In this document: positions 16,697 through 24,877 of the stretch, in pieces
Numbering within the stretch: the stretch's first letter is position 1
Layout: each line of letters opens with the position of its first letter
Assembly (NCBI GenBank): GCA_910584375.1
Contig: CAJUAH010000004.1
Location: forward strand, 136,336 to 187,050
DNA: 50,715 nucleotides
Source: an uncultured Acetatifactor sp.
GTDB lineage: Bacteria > Bacillota > Clostridia > Lachnospirales > Lachnospiraceae
Direction of reading: 5' to 3'
Notes under the pieces: generated by a model
The model's database searches: none
Told to the model about the DNA's origin: nothing
The model's input: only the letters and a program-made list of their open reading frames with translations
Position numbers and translations under genes: made by a program

Positions 16697-18091
16697 ATGC
16701 CTGTCAATTCCTTTGAAGATTACCCCATGTCCTGGAAACCCCGGAGGGTCGATCTGGAAAAACCCTATTATCTGTCTCTGGCCACCCGGCTGGAGAGGGA
16801 TATCCGGGAAGGCATACTGCCGGAAAACACAAAGCTGCCGCCCCAGCGGGAGCTGGCGGACTACCTGGATCTGAACCTGAGCACGGTCACAAGGGCCTAC
16901 AAGCTGTGCGAGCTGAAAGGGCTCCTGTACGCCGTGACCGGAAGGGGAACCTATGTCTCTCCCGGCGTCGGCGCCCGGGACACCTTTCTCGACAGAGAGA
17001 GTTCCGTCATTGAGATGGGCATGATCAAGCCCTTTTACGAGTGCAACCAAAGCATAGTGGAGGCGGCGCAGGCGGTACTGCGCGCGCCGGGGTGTGCGGG
17101 CCTGTTTGAATACAGCGATCCGCTGGGGACAAAGCGGCAGGTTGGGGCGGCCTTAAAGTGGCTGCGCCGTCTGGGGATCCCCGCGGCTGCGGACAATGTG
17201 CTGCTGTCCGCCGGAGCGCAGAACGCTCTGTCTATCGTACTGATCTCCCTGTTTAAGGCTGGCGACAAGATCGCTGTGGACGCTTTTACCTATACAAATT
17301 TTAAGGGACTGGCCAATTTTTTGCAGATACAGTTGATGGCCGTGGACGGGGACGAGTCCGGCATGTCCCCGCAAAGCCTGTGCCAGCTGTGCAAAAACAC
17401 CGAGATCAAAGGGATCTATCTCATGCCCACCTGCAGCAATCCCACCGCTGTCTTTATGCCCGCCTCCCGCAGGCAGGAGATCGCGGAGATCGCCGAAAGA
17501 TTCGGGCTGTTGGTGATCGAGGACGATATTTATTCCTTTCTTGCGCCGGGGGATGCAAAGCCCTTTTACGCCATACTTCCCCGGCAGACCATCCATGTGT
17601 GCAGCGTCTCAAAGTCTCTGTGCGCCGGGCTGCGGGTGGCTTTTCTGGCGTTCCCGGAAAAATACAGGGAATCCCTGGTGACGGGCATGCTGCATATCAA
17701 CTTAAAGACCGTCTCCCTCAACGCCGAGATTCTGGCGCAGTTGATCGAGAGCGGCAGGGCCTGGGAGATCGTGCAGACCAAGACGGCTCTTGCCCGGAGG
17801 CGGAACGGGGTCTTTGCGTCGGTCTTTGCCGAGCCCGCCACGGATGAGATCGCCCGCTTTTTCCACTGGATTCCCCTTCCCGGGCAGCTCACCGCCGAGG
17901 AGACGGAACTGCTGGCGCTGCAAAAGGGCGTACATGTCCTGGGCTCCCACAGGTTTGCCATGCATAGCGGGCAAAAGTCCTCTTTTGTCCGGGTATCCGT
18001 CACTTCCCCGGAGACGGAGGAGGAACTGAGGAGAGGACTGTTGATTTTGAAGGATATTTTCAGAGACAAGGGGATGGAGTTTTTTGTATAG
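16697..18091 (+). CDS. MocR family regulator (GntR DNA-binding domain plus aminotransferase fold)
   Basis: The 464-aa protein has a GntR winged helix (about residues 20-95, with LPPQRELADYLDLNLSTVTRAY) joined to a fold-type I aminotransferase domain. The PLP-binding lysine is K306 in VCSVSKSLCAGLR, and the ligand-site segments YLMPTCSNPTA and VIEDDIYSFL are intact. MocR proteins use bound PLP or its adduct as a signal rather than catalysing transamination. AAGGAG lies 9 nt upstream of the ATG. The shared promoter region suggests that it controls the divergent ECF gene and itself. Confidence 0.9.
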   Translation: MPVNSFEDYPMSWKPRRVDLEKPYYLSLATRLERDIREGILPENTKLPPQRELADYLDLNLSTVTRAYKLCELKGLLYAVTGRGTYVSPGVGARDTFLDRESSVIEMGMIKPFYECNQSIVEAAQAVLRAPGCAGLFEYSDPLGTKRQVGAALKWLRRLGIPAAADNVLLSAGAQNALSIVLISLFKAGDKIAVDAFTYTNFKGLANFLQIQLMAVDGDESGMSPQSLCQLCKNTEIKGIYLMPTCSNPTAVFMPASRRQEIAEIAERFGLLVIEDDIYSFLAPGDAKPFYAILPRQTIHVCSVSKSLCAGLRVAFLAFPEKYRESLVTGMLHINLKTVSLNAEILAQLIESGRAWEIVQTKTALARRRNGVFASVFAEPATDEIARFFHWIPLPGQLTAEETELLALQKGVHVLGSHRFAMHSGQKSSFVRVSVTSPETEEELRRGLLILKDIFRDKGMEFFV

Positions 18092-18123
18092 GGGTAAACA
18101 ACGGAAATTTAATACGTATTTTA

Positions 18124-18152
18124 TTGTAATGTCTGGCCTTTTTTTGTATAAT
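18124..18152 (+). promoter_or_regulatory. Probable promoter of the Rpn nuclease gene
   Basis: A perfect -10 TATAAT (18147-18152) has a weaker -35 TTGTAA (18124-18129) 17 nt upstream. The region is distinctly AT-rich compared with the MocR gene, marking the start of an accessory patch. Confidence 0.5.
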
Positions 18153-18217
18153 TTAAGTACGGCAGGGTAGGACATACAAAATCTTGTGCCACAGATTTTT
18201 GAAATAGAGGTGTTAAA

Positions 18218-19078
18218 GTGCAGGACGATATAAAACAGACGCATGAGATCTTGGCAAAGCGTACCGCAAAGAACAGCGTATTCCTTGATCTTTTTCAGAA
18301 TAAAAGTTACTTGTTAAAGCTATATAAAACGCTTCACCCAGAGGATGCCACAGCAACAGAGGATTCATTAACAGATGTAACGATAGAAAATGTGTTGACT
18401 GACAATCTGTATAATGATTTAGGCTTTATTGTGGGTAATAAGCTAATGATCCTCATAGAAGCACAGTCTACCTGGACAATGAATATTTTGGTCAGAGTTT
18501 TGCTGTATCTTGCGCAAAGTTATCACGAATATTTTCAGCGTACCAGCCAAAATTATTACAAAAGAAAGAAAGTAAAAATGCCAAAGCCTGAACTGTATGT
18601 GATTTTTACGGGAAATAAAGGGAGGAAACCGGATATAATATCCTTATCTAAAGAATTTTTTGAGGGTGCGGATATTGATATTGAGGTAAAAGCAAAGGTT
18701 ATCTATGAGAGCGATACAGATGATATCATCAATCAGTACATTATTTTCTGCAAAGTTTTTAACGAGGAGACCGGACAGCATGGTATGACACGAAAAGCGG
18801 TTACTGAAACAATTCGCATATGCAAGGATAGGAATGTTTTAAGGGAATATTTACTTGACAGGGAAAAGGAGGTTGTGACAATTATGATGAGTTTATTTGA
18901 TGAAGAACAGATAATGAAATCATTTATAAGAAGCGAAAGGCATGACGCAGACAGGGAAACCGCAGAAAGATTGATAAAAAAAGGAAAAATGACTCTTGAG
19001 GATATTGCTGAATGTGTTCCGTCATTACCACTTGAGGAATTAAAAGAACTTGAAACAGAGATTATGCAGTTGGCGTAA
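18218..19078 (+). CDS. Rpn family recombination-promoting nuclease/putative transposase
   Basis: The 286-aa protein matches Rpn/PDDEXK-transposase proteins: an N-terminal HEILAKRTAKNSVFLDLFQN region, the core NDLGFIVGNKLMILIEAQST (catalytic strand with E-x-Q in place of E-x-K, common in Rpn), and a helical C-terminus. Related proteins are DNA endonucleases that raise recA-independent recombination. The gene starts at GTG 18218 with GAGGTG just upstream. Its AT-rich composition differs from the flanking metabolic genes, which suggests acquisition. No terminal inverted repeats were found around it. Confidence 0.8.
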   Translation: MQDDIKQTHEILAKRTAKNSVFLDLFQNKSYLLKLYKTLHPEDATATEDSLTDVTIENVLTDNLYNDLGFIVGNKLMILIEAQSTWTMNILVRVLLYLAQSYHEYFQRTSQNYYKRKKVKMPKPELYVIFTGNKGRKPDIISLSKEFFEGADIDIEVKAKVIYESDTDDIINQYIIFCKVFNEETGQHGMTRKAVTETIRICKDRNVLREYLLDREKEVVTIMMSLFDEEQIMKSFIRSERHDADRETAERLIKKGKMTLEDIAECVPSLPLEELKELETEIMQLA

Positions 19079-19149
19079 TTGGCATACAGTCCAATAAGCT
19101 CCGATTATCATAGCGATCACATTATGTATTACAATGGGAGGAATAAGAA

Positions 19150-19617
19150 ATGTCAGTGATAGGGATTTTTGGCACATGCTCACAAAGTAATTACAATAAA
19201 ATGGCAGACTTGATAAAAGGCGGAGAATCTACAAAAACGGAAGAATTGGTAAAAGAGATTTACAGTGAAGTGGAAACTTCCGCAGCAAAATTAGAAAATG
19301 ACAGATGTTCAGGTGAAGTATTCATCGCTTTATTTCACTATCTTAAAACCGTTTATGGGGTGGATGTTCGATGCGGCGTAGAGAGCGTCGGTCAAAAATG
19401 GCGTGATATAACAGGTGATTTTGATATAATCGCATTCTGCGACAAAGAACGAATTTTAGCGTTGGAAGATTCGATGGATTATGACGGACTTATGCAGTTT
19501 ATCAATGATTTTTTCCAGGTTGATTACGGTAATGCCGGGCAGATTGCATGGAATGTTCTGCTTGATAACCTCAAAAGTACAGGGGCAGATAATATTTTAA
19601 TTTTCCATTTGTTTTAA
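19150..19617 (+). CDS. Unknown protein (155 aa)
   Basis: The protein is soluble and acidic, without a signal peptide. It begins MSVIGIFGTCSQSNYNKM, has a helical middle and ends with a QIAWNVLLDNLKSTGADNILIFHLF segment. Single-domain size, AT-rich codon use and its place after an Rpn gene resemble immunity-type or accessory cargo genes, but I recognise no family. GGGAGG lies 8 nt upstream of the ATG. No separate promoter stands out in the 71-nt gap from the Rpn gene, so the two could share a transcript. Confidence 0.6.
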   Translation: MSVIGIFGTCSQSNYNKMADLIKGGESTKTEELVKEIYSEVETSAAKLENDRCSGEVFIALFHYLKTVYGVDVRCGVESVGQKWRDITGDFDIIAFCDKERILALEDSMDYDGLMQFINDFFQVDYGNAGQIAWNVLLDNLKSTGADNILIFHLF

Positions 19618-19708
19618 CTCTCTGTTTATCTGGACTGCATTTCATGTTTCCCCGTCAATGATAGCGGGGAGTGTCTTTGAAGGACAGTCGGTTTCCAGCA
19701 GTATGGTT

Positions 19709-19749
19709 AAAAGCGCATGGGACAGTAAAATTGAACGCCATGCGTTTTT
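19709..19749 (+). terminator. Rho-independent terminator
   Basis: AAAAGCGCATGG (19709-19720) pairs with CCATGCGTTTTT (19738-19749) across a 17-nt loop; the descending arm ends in five T residues. It closes the Rpn/unknown-gene transcript before the BlaI promoter. A smaller CCCCG/CGGGG hairpin lies at 19650-19669. Confidence 0.65.
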
Positions 19750-19795
19750 CTGCACCCCCAAAAGAGCAACAGGCGAGATCAAAAAGGTCGAAGAA

Positions 19796-19857
19796 ATAGC
19801 ACAGGGCGGTTGACAAAGTAAACCACCCTGTGCTATATTGGGTTTACAAAGTAAACC
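19796..19857 (+). promoter_or_regulatory. blaI-type promoter with two operators inside a long palindrome
   Basis: TTGACA (19810-19815) and TATATT (19834-19839) with an 18-nt spacer form the promoter. Two nearly identical dyads, GGTTGACAAAGTAAACC (19808-19824) and GGTTTACAAAGTAAACC (19841-19857), lie 33 bp apart, about three helical turns, covering the -35 and the transcription start. Their TACA/TGTA-like cores fit BlaI/MecI operators. In addition 19796-19811 and 19821-19836 form a 16-bp inverted repeat with one mismatch around a 9-nt loop. Confidence 0.8.
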
Positions 19858-19890
19858 GCGTGGAAACAGTACAGGAGGGGCGAAGAGATT

Positions 19891-20295
19891 ATGGGAGAGA
19901 AAAATATACCGGAAAAGCAGTCGGGAACAGACCTGACCCCGGCGCAGTGGCATCTGATGGAATGTCTGTGGGAGCAGGCTCCCCGCACGAGCCGGGAGGT
20001 GGTGGACTATCTGAAAGCGGAGATGGGCTGGAGCAAGAGTACGACGCTGACCATGCTGCGGCGAATGACCGAAAAAGGGCTCATCAGTTGCGACGAGAGC
20101 GGGGAGGTCAGGTGCTACAGCCCGCTGGTGAAACGTCAGGAGGCGCTGCTGCGGGAGACGGAGGATTTTTTGAGTCGGGTATACAAGGGCAGCGTGGGCA
20201 TGTTGATGAGTACGCTTACCCATAAGCAGAACCTGTCCAGGGAGGAGATCCGGGAGCTGTATGAGATCCTGGAAGAGGCAGAGAGGGGGATGTGA
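19891..20295 (+). CDS. BlaI/MecI/CopY family repressor
   Basis: The 134-aa protein has a winged-helix domain (about residues 14-85: LTPAQWHLMECLWEQAPRTS..., then SKSTTLTMLRRMTEKGLI) and a C-terminal dimerisation helix. These repressors bind palindromic operators and are cleaved when a partner M56 membrane sensor is triggered. Two fitting operators lie just upstream, so it is very likely autoregulated. It overlaps or abuts the M56 gene (ATG 3 nt after its stop). No beta-lactamase gene is adjacent, so antibiotic resistance is not implied. Confidence 0.9.
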   Translation: MGEKNIPEKQSGTDLTPAQWHLMECLWEQAPRTSREVVDYLKAEMGWSKSTTLTMLRRMTEKGLISCDESGEVRCYSPLVKRQEALLRETEDFLSRVYKGSVGMLMSTLTHKQNLSREEIRELYEILEEAERGM

Positions 20296-20297
20296 GC

Positions 20298-22946
20298 ATG
20301 TTGTCATGGATGATTACGTCGAGTGCCGCTATAGCGCTGGTGCTGCTGATTCGCAGAATCTTTAAGGGAAAGATCAGCGCCAGGACGCAATATGGACTTT
20401 GGCTGTTGGTTCTGATTCGCCTTCTGATTCCGTTTAATTTTATAGATACGGATGTGAGCATACTGCATCTGTTTCCCGCCCGGCAGCAGGCGCAGGAGAC
20501 GCAGGACCGATCCTATTTTAGGAAGAACGCAGAGGCGGAGATCATAGGAACTTTTACGCCGGATGATGTCATAGAAAAGCCGTATACGGACTATTTTACG
20601 CCTGTTACAGCGCCGGAACCGGCGCAAAGTCCGCAGAGATCGCCTCAAGGCGGCGACAGGGTTTCTGGTTTTTCCTGGCAGGGGGCATTGATGGCCGTCT
20701 GGGCGGCGGGCGTGGGGGTCATGGCGCTGGTGCTGCTGGGCGTCAATGTCAGTTTCCGGCGCAGGCTCTGCCGGGCGCGGCGTCTCCAGCGCGCGGGCGG
20801 GAAGGGTACAGTGCCCGTGTATGTGGTGGAGGAGCTTACCGGGCCGTGTCTGTTTGGCCTGATACGCCCCGCAATCTATCTGCCCGGGGATCTCACCGAG
20901 GAGCAGATGCCCTATGTGCTTGCTCATGAGGAGAGTCACTGCCGGATGAAAGATCCCGTCTGGTCACTGTTTCGCAGCCTGTGCCTGGCGCTGCACTGGT
21001 ACAATCCGCTGGTGTGGCTGGCTGCCCATGTGAGCCGTCAGGACAGCGAACTGGCCTGTGACGAGAGGACGGTGAACCGTCTGGGTGAGGAATGCCGCAG
21101 CGTCTATGGGCGGGTACTGGTGGAGGTGACTGTGCAGCAGAGCCGCAAGGCGGATTTTCTCTGCTGCGCCACCGCCATGACTGCGGATGGCAAAAGCCTG
21201 AAAGAGCGGGTGCAGATGATCGCCAAAAGGCCCAGAACTTTGGCGGTGACAGGGGTGGTCCTGGCGATCCTGATGCTGGGAATATTCTGTGTAGCCTGTA
21301 CCGGAGTGCGTGGCGGAGATGATGCGGACAGAAATCCGGGCGGATCCCGTGAGAGCGGCGATATGGCGTCTGAGGATCCCTTCGTTTCGGAGCAGCCTGG
21401 AAACAGCCGTGAGGGGCAGTCGGAAAATGACGGGGAAAGCCAGCCGGATCCGGACCCCACAGATCCCGCGTCGGATCATGTGCGCTCGGAGAATGCCTAC
21501 TACCGGGTCATCCGGGATACCGTGATCGACGATCCTTATTTTACGATGGAAGTTTCCCAGAGCCTGGTGGGCCAGGTGGCCTACGGCGCGGTGCTGGGAG
21601 AGAATGAGGAGGGAGAACGCTATCTGCGGCACCTGGCGCTGTTTCACATAGATTCCCTGTCCGGGCTGCTGGAGGGGGAGCCGCAAAACAGCTGGCATGA
21701 GCTGGCGACCGAGGGTTGCCTGGCATACTGTTTCTGGACGGGGTATCCTGATCTGGAGCCTGATCTGGAACAGATCGCCCATAGGAGCGGCACCTGGGAT
21801 ATCCGGGGCATGGAATTTCTGCTGGCCTGGGATTATGATCAGTATGCCGGAGTGGGTGGCACGCTGCTCCAGGCCAACCAGGCGGGAACGGGGGCGTATT
21901 TCTATATGGAGCCTACCTCCGTGGAGTACGACCCCGAATCGCCGGATGCGTATACGGCCTGTCTGGAGGAGCTCAGAACCTGCTGGAGCAGTTTTTCAGC
22001 GAAACAATTCCCTTATGAGGAGTTGGAGGGATATCCTACAGAGGCGGAGATTCCTCGATGGAGACAGGATTTTGAGGAGGCGGAGCAGGCATTCAGCTGG
22101 TTTACAACGATGGCGGAGGTTTCCATGAGGCCTTATACGAATGTCAGGCCCTATTATAAGGTGATCGACGATATCAATTACAGCATAGTGGATGAGCCGG
22201 GCATTACCAGCATGGATGAGCTGCGGGCATATTTAAACCGTTATTTTGACGCGGGGATCACGGAGGCTTTGCTCTCGGGCAGTCTCCCGACTCTTGACCG
22301 CAAGGGAGATTTTGCTCCTTTTGTGGAAGAGGATGGGCAGTTGTTTGCCATGCAAGGGGGCGTGGGCCAGTACGGCTATACGGACGCAGAACGCCAGTAT
22401 GCCGTCTTTTTCGGGGAACTGGACGAGAATGGGGAGATCGGCCCGCATCAGGACTATGTGGAAAATGGAAAGAGATGGGGAGCTATTGTCCATCTGAAAT
22501 GTCGGTGCAATTGGTCTTTGATGCCCGGAGAGGTTCCTCCCCAGGCGGAGGTATTCTATGTCATGCTACAGCGGGAGGACGGCAGCTGGTATTTGACAGG
22601 GCGCTACGAACTTCCCATAAGTCTGACGCTGGAGGAGGCGGCCAAATATGGCACTTATGTTGCTCCGATAGAGGGGCACTACTATGTTCTGGAGCTTTGC
22701 AGGAATAAAAGTTTTAAATTCTTTGACGCACTTAGCTCTGGCCCGAAAAGAGAAAATGAGAACGATTACTTTTACTGGGAGGACGACATGTTGGTGCTGA
22801 AATTTGGGGACTCGGACAGGGTATGGTGTTTTCAAAAAGAATTTGGCTGGGACGTGACATTCCGGGCGGATCTGTCCACTGTGCCGGAGAGCGATTCTCT
22901 GCCGGACGGGACAGTTTTTGAGAAGACATCGTTAGCGGAGGGATAG
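20298..22946 (+). CDS. BlaR1/M56 family metallopeptidase sensor with large C-terminal extracellular region
   Basis: The 882-aa membrane protein has hydrophobic segments near residues 1-20, 31-50 and 132-152. The cytoplasmic zinc peptidase motif HEESH is at 210-214 with ELACDE further on, and a last membrane segment near 312-334 ends in ACTG. In place of the penicillin-binding sensor of BlaR1 there is an acidic linker and about 500 residues of unfamiliar extracellular sequence. One part (RPYYKVIDDINYSIVDEPG, then MDELRAYLNRYFDAGI) resembles IseA-type DL-endopeptidase-inhibitor domains, which would suggest cell-wall sensing. That match is by eye. It is translated with the BlaI gene; ATG 20298 follows GGGGG by 8 nt. 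Confidence 0.82.
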   Translation: MLSWMITSSAAIALVLLIRRIFKGKISARTQYGLWLLVLIRLLIPFNFIDTDVSILHLFPARQQAQETQDRSYFRKNAEAEIIGTFTPDDVIEKPYTDYFTPVTAPEPAQSPQRSPQGGDRVSGFSWQGALMAVWAAGVGVMALVLLGVNVSFRRRLCRARRLQRAGGKGTVPVYVVEELTGPCLFGLIRPAIYLPGDLTEEQMPYVLAHEESHCRMKDPVWSLFRSLCLALHWYNPLVWLAAHVSRQDSELACDERTVNRLGEECRSVYGRVLVEVTVQQSRKADFLCCATAMTADGKSLKERVQMIAKRPRTLAVTGVVLAILMLGIFCVACTGVRGGDDADRNPGGSRESGDMASEDPFVSEQPGNSREGQSENDGESQPDPDPTDPASDHVRSENAYYRVIRDTVIDDPYFTMEVSQSLVGQVAYGAVLGENEEGERYLRHLALFHIDSLSGLLEGEPQNSWHELATEGCLAYCFWTGYPDLEPDLEQIAHRSGTWDIRGMEFLLAWDYDQYAGVGGTLLQANQAGTGAYFYMEPTSVEYDPESPDAYTACLEELRTCWSSFSAKQFPYEELEGYPTEAEIPRWRQDFEEAEQAFSWFTTMAEVSMRPYTNVRPYYKVIDDINYSIVDEPGITSMDELRAYLNRYFDAGITEALLSGSLPTLDRKGDFAPFVEEDGQLFAMQGGVGQYGYTDAERQYAVFFGELDENGEIGPHQDYVENGKRWGAIVHLKCRCNWSLMPGEVPPQAEVFYVMLQREDGSWYLTGRYELPISLTLEEAAKYGTYVAPIEGHYYVLELCRNKSFKFFDALSSGPKRENENDYFYWEDDMLVLKFGDSDRVWCFQKEFGWDVTFRADLSTVPESDSLPDGTVFEKTSLAEG

Positions 22947-22963
22947 ACGTGGAGGAGACAAGC

Positions 22964-23005
22964 GGGAGTATGGCACTTGACACCATACTCCCAAAGGAGT
23001 ATAAT
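22964..23005 (+). promoter_or_regulatory. Promoter with palindromic operator of the DUF3990/XRE pair
   Basis: TTGACA (22977-22982) and TATAAT (23000-23005) are perfect hexamers with a 17-nt spacer. A perfect inverted repeat GGGAGTATGG (22964-22973) and CCATACTCCC (22983-22992) encloses the -35, and a third half-site GGAGTAT (22996-23002) runs into the -10. This is the layout expected for autorepression by the XRE protein encoded downstream; binding itself is inferred. Confidence 0.8.
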
Positions 23006-23031
23006 CTATGCAATAGGGAGGTACTGCATAG

Positions 23032-23709
23032 ATGATTAAAACGCTTTATCACGGTTCATCCAACATAATAGAGAAACCTGTGTTTGGATATGGAAAAACT
23101 TATAATGATTATGGCCTTGGATTTTACTGCACGGAGAGTCTGGAGATGGCCAAGGAGTGGGGCGTGGGCAGAAATCAGGACGGGTATGCCAACTGTTACG
23201 AGCTGGATTGCGACGGATTACGCATTCTCAATCTGAACGAACCGGAATACAGTATCCTGCACTGGCTGGCGGTATTGCTGCAAAATAGGGAGTTCGATGT
23301 TCCTTCCGGCCTTGCGCTGGAGGCCAGGGAATACCTGCTCACCGTCTTCGCGGTTGACTATGAGGCTTATGACGCCATCGTCGGATACCGTGCCGATGAC
23401 AGCTATTTCTCGTTTGCCCAGGACTTTATCAACGGTACGATCTCCTATCGCCAGTTGGGCAATGCCATGCACCTGGGTAAACTGGGACAGCAGTTTGTGC
23501 TAAAGAGCAGGTCTGCTTTTGAGCGTATTCGACATAAAGGAAGTGAAACAGCCGGGAGCGGCGAGTGGTACGCAAGGAAGATGTTGAGGGATAGAGCGGC
23601 CCGGCGGGAATATTTCAGTGTGGAGCGAAACCGCCGCCAGCGGGGCGATCTGTATATTACCCAGATTATGGATGAGGAGATGAAACCTGATGATCCACGC
23701 TTACGATAA
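23032..23709 (+). CDS. DUF3990 protein, probable ADP-ribosyltransferase-fold toxin
   Basis: The 225-aa protein has the DUF3990 layout: LYHGSSNIIEKPVFGYGKTYNDYGLGFYCTES at the N-terminus, then AKEWG, with a helical C-terminus. DUF3990 belongs to the ADP-ribosyltransferase-like superfamily, with HGS and GLGFYCT as likely NAD-binding elements. The gene overlaps the downstream XRE gene by 20 nt and has an operator-bearing promoter, a typical toxin-antitoxin arrangement. The target is unknown. A GGGAGG site lies 10 nt before the ATG. The Arg-rich C-terminal 40 residues could contact nucleic acid or the partner. Confidence 0.78.
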   Translation: MIKTLYHGSSNIIEKPVFGYGKTYNDYGLGFYCTESLEMAKEWGVGRNQDGYANCYELDCDGLRILNLNEPEYSILHWLAVLLQNREFDVPSGLALEAREYLLTVFAVDYEAYDAIVGYRADDSYFSFAQDFINGTISYRQLGNAMHLGKLGQQFVLKSRSAFERIRHKGSETAGSGEWYARKMLRDRAARREYFSVERNRRQRGDLYITQIMDEEMKPDDPRLR

Positions 23710-24334
23710 GATCTATCTTGACAAAGCCCGCGTTGCGCTTGGTCGCATGCTTGATTTTGCGGTGTTTGACTTAAAATATGATATTTCTGAGTTTTTTGAC
23801 CTGTTTATTCGTTCCGGCGTTGCAGACCGATTTGAAAGGGGGGACTGTACCCTGACCGTCGGTATGTCCGGCGTTGAACTTGCCTATGAAGTTCTGGAGA
23901 GATTCGGCGTCAGGCAGGAACGTGTCAGGCCAAACTATACGGTGGATCGCAGTGAGGAATTTTGGACTGGCTGGGCGCTGGCATACTATCAGTGGGAGAC
24001 TTCCCTGCGTTTTGCCGAGATTGCGCGCTATGTGCCCGTCCGGGAGGTGCAGGCACTGTATCAGCCTTTTCACGAGATGGATATTCGCCAGTTTGTGGAC
24101 AGAATGAATGTGATGTATCATACAGCAAAACCGGAAACCAACCTCAAACTTCTGCGGCAGAAGGCGGGACTGAGCCAGCGTGGACTTGCGGAGTTGTCGC
24201 ATGTTCCGTTTCGCACCATACAGCAGTACGAGCAGCGGCAGAAAAATATCAACAAAGCCCAGGCGGAGTACCTTGCGATGTTGGCCCAGACGTTGTACTG
24301 CGATATGGGAGATTTGTTAGAAAATACGCAGTAA
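23690..24334 (+). CDS. XRE-type HTH protein, probable antitoxin of the DUF3990 pair
   Basis: The 214-aa protein has a helical N-terminal region of about 140 residues (possibly the toxin-binding part) and a C-terminal Cro/C1-type HTH (LKLLRQKAGLSQRGLAELS, then VPFRTIQQYEQRQKNINKA). It overlaps the DUF3990 gene by 20 nt, which couples their translation. The palindrome at the promoter suggests that it represses the pair. Gene order toxin-first is less common than antitoxin-first. There is no evidence of a further partner. Confidence 0.8.
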   Translation: MIHAYDKIYLDKARVALGRMLDFAVFDLKYDISEFFDLFIRSGVADRFERGDCTLTVGMSGVELAYEVLERFGVRQERVRPNYTVDRSEEFWTGWALAYYQWETSLRFAEIARYVPVREVQALYQPFHEMDIRQFVDRMNVMYHTAKPETNLKLLRQKAGLSQRGLAELSHVPFRTIQQYEQRQKNINKAQAEYLAMLAQTLYCDMGDLLENTQ

Positions 24335-24429
24335 GCTGCCGTTTTGCAGGAAGGAGAAGAAACGCGGTTCTTGGACAGCCACGTGATGCTGGAGCGAAAG
24401 GGGAAGGGCAGAAAAAATTTCAAATTACA

Positions 24430-24458
24430 TTGACAACTTAGTGATTGCATGGTATGGT
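24430..24458 (+). promoter_or_regulatory. Promoter of the secreted-protein/lipoprotein genes
   Basis: TTGACA (24430-24435) and TATGGT (24453-24458) have an ideal 17-nt spacer. The leader would be about 80 nt. Nothing else of note is visible in the 212-nt gap after the XRE gene. Confidence 0.6.
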
Positions 24459-24546
24459 TTAAATAAATACTGGAAGGATAGGGAAAATATTATGCCATCC
24501 AGATGCAACCAAATGAAATGTCATAAGGGAAAGGGGAAAGATTGCT

Positions 24547-24867
24547 ATGAAAAAAAGTATTAAAAAAATGTTATTGGCGGCGGGACTGTGTTTAGTGATC
24601 GGTTTACAGAGTGTTCCGGCGGCGCAGGCAGCGGTGAACTATGCGGCGTGCAATTTCTGTGGAACCAGAATAGACACGGGAGAAAAATTTAAACTGCTGA
24701 GTCTGAATTGGGCGAAAGATTGTGACGAGCACAAAGATTGCGCTATTTATTATGCCGTATATGAGGTCTATACAACGAATTCATGTCAGACGCCGAATTG
24801 TCCGGGCTATGGCAGAGAAGTGTATCGGGGACAACAGACAAGTCTCGTACACGGCTCAACCAAGTAG
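24547..24867 (+). CDS. Small secreted cysteine-containing protein
   Basis: The 106-aa product has a clear Sec signal peptide: KKSIKKMLLAAGLC with a hydrophobic core, then AQA before the mature part. The mature region has paired cysteines (CNFCG, CDEHKDC, CQTPNCPG) that could bind metal or form disulfides. I recognise no family. It lies 10 nt upstream of a lipoprotein gene and behind its own promoter, so the two are probably co-expressed. Confidence 0.7.
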   Translation: MKKSIKKMLLAAGLCLVIGLQSVPAAQAAVNYAACNFCGTRIDTGEKFKLLSLNWAKDCDEHKDCAIYYAVYEVYTTNSCQTPNCPGYGREVYRGQQTSLVHGSTK

Positions 24868-24877
24868 GGGAGGCATC

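Noticed and set aside
19796..22946. Beta-lactam resistance locus
   Set aside because: The BlaI and M56 genes are present, but no beta-lactamase or PBP2a gene is adjacent and the sensor domain is not penicillin-binding.
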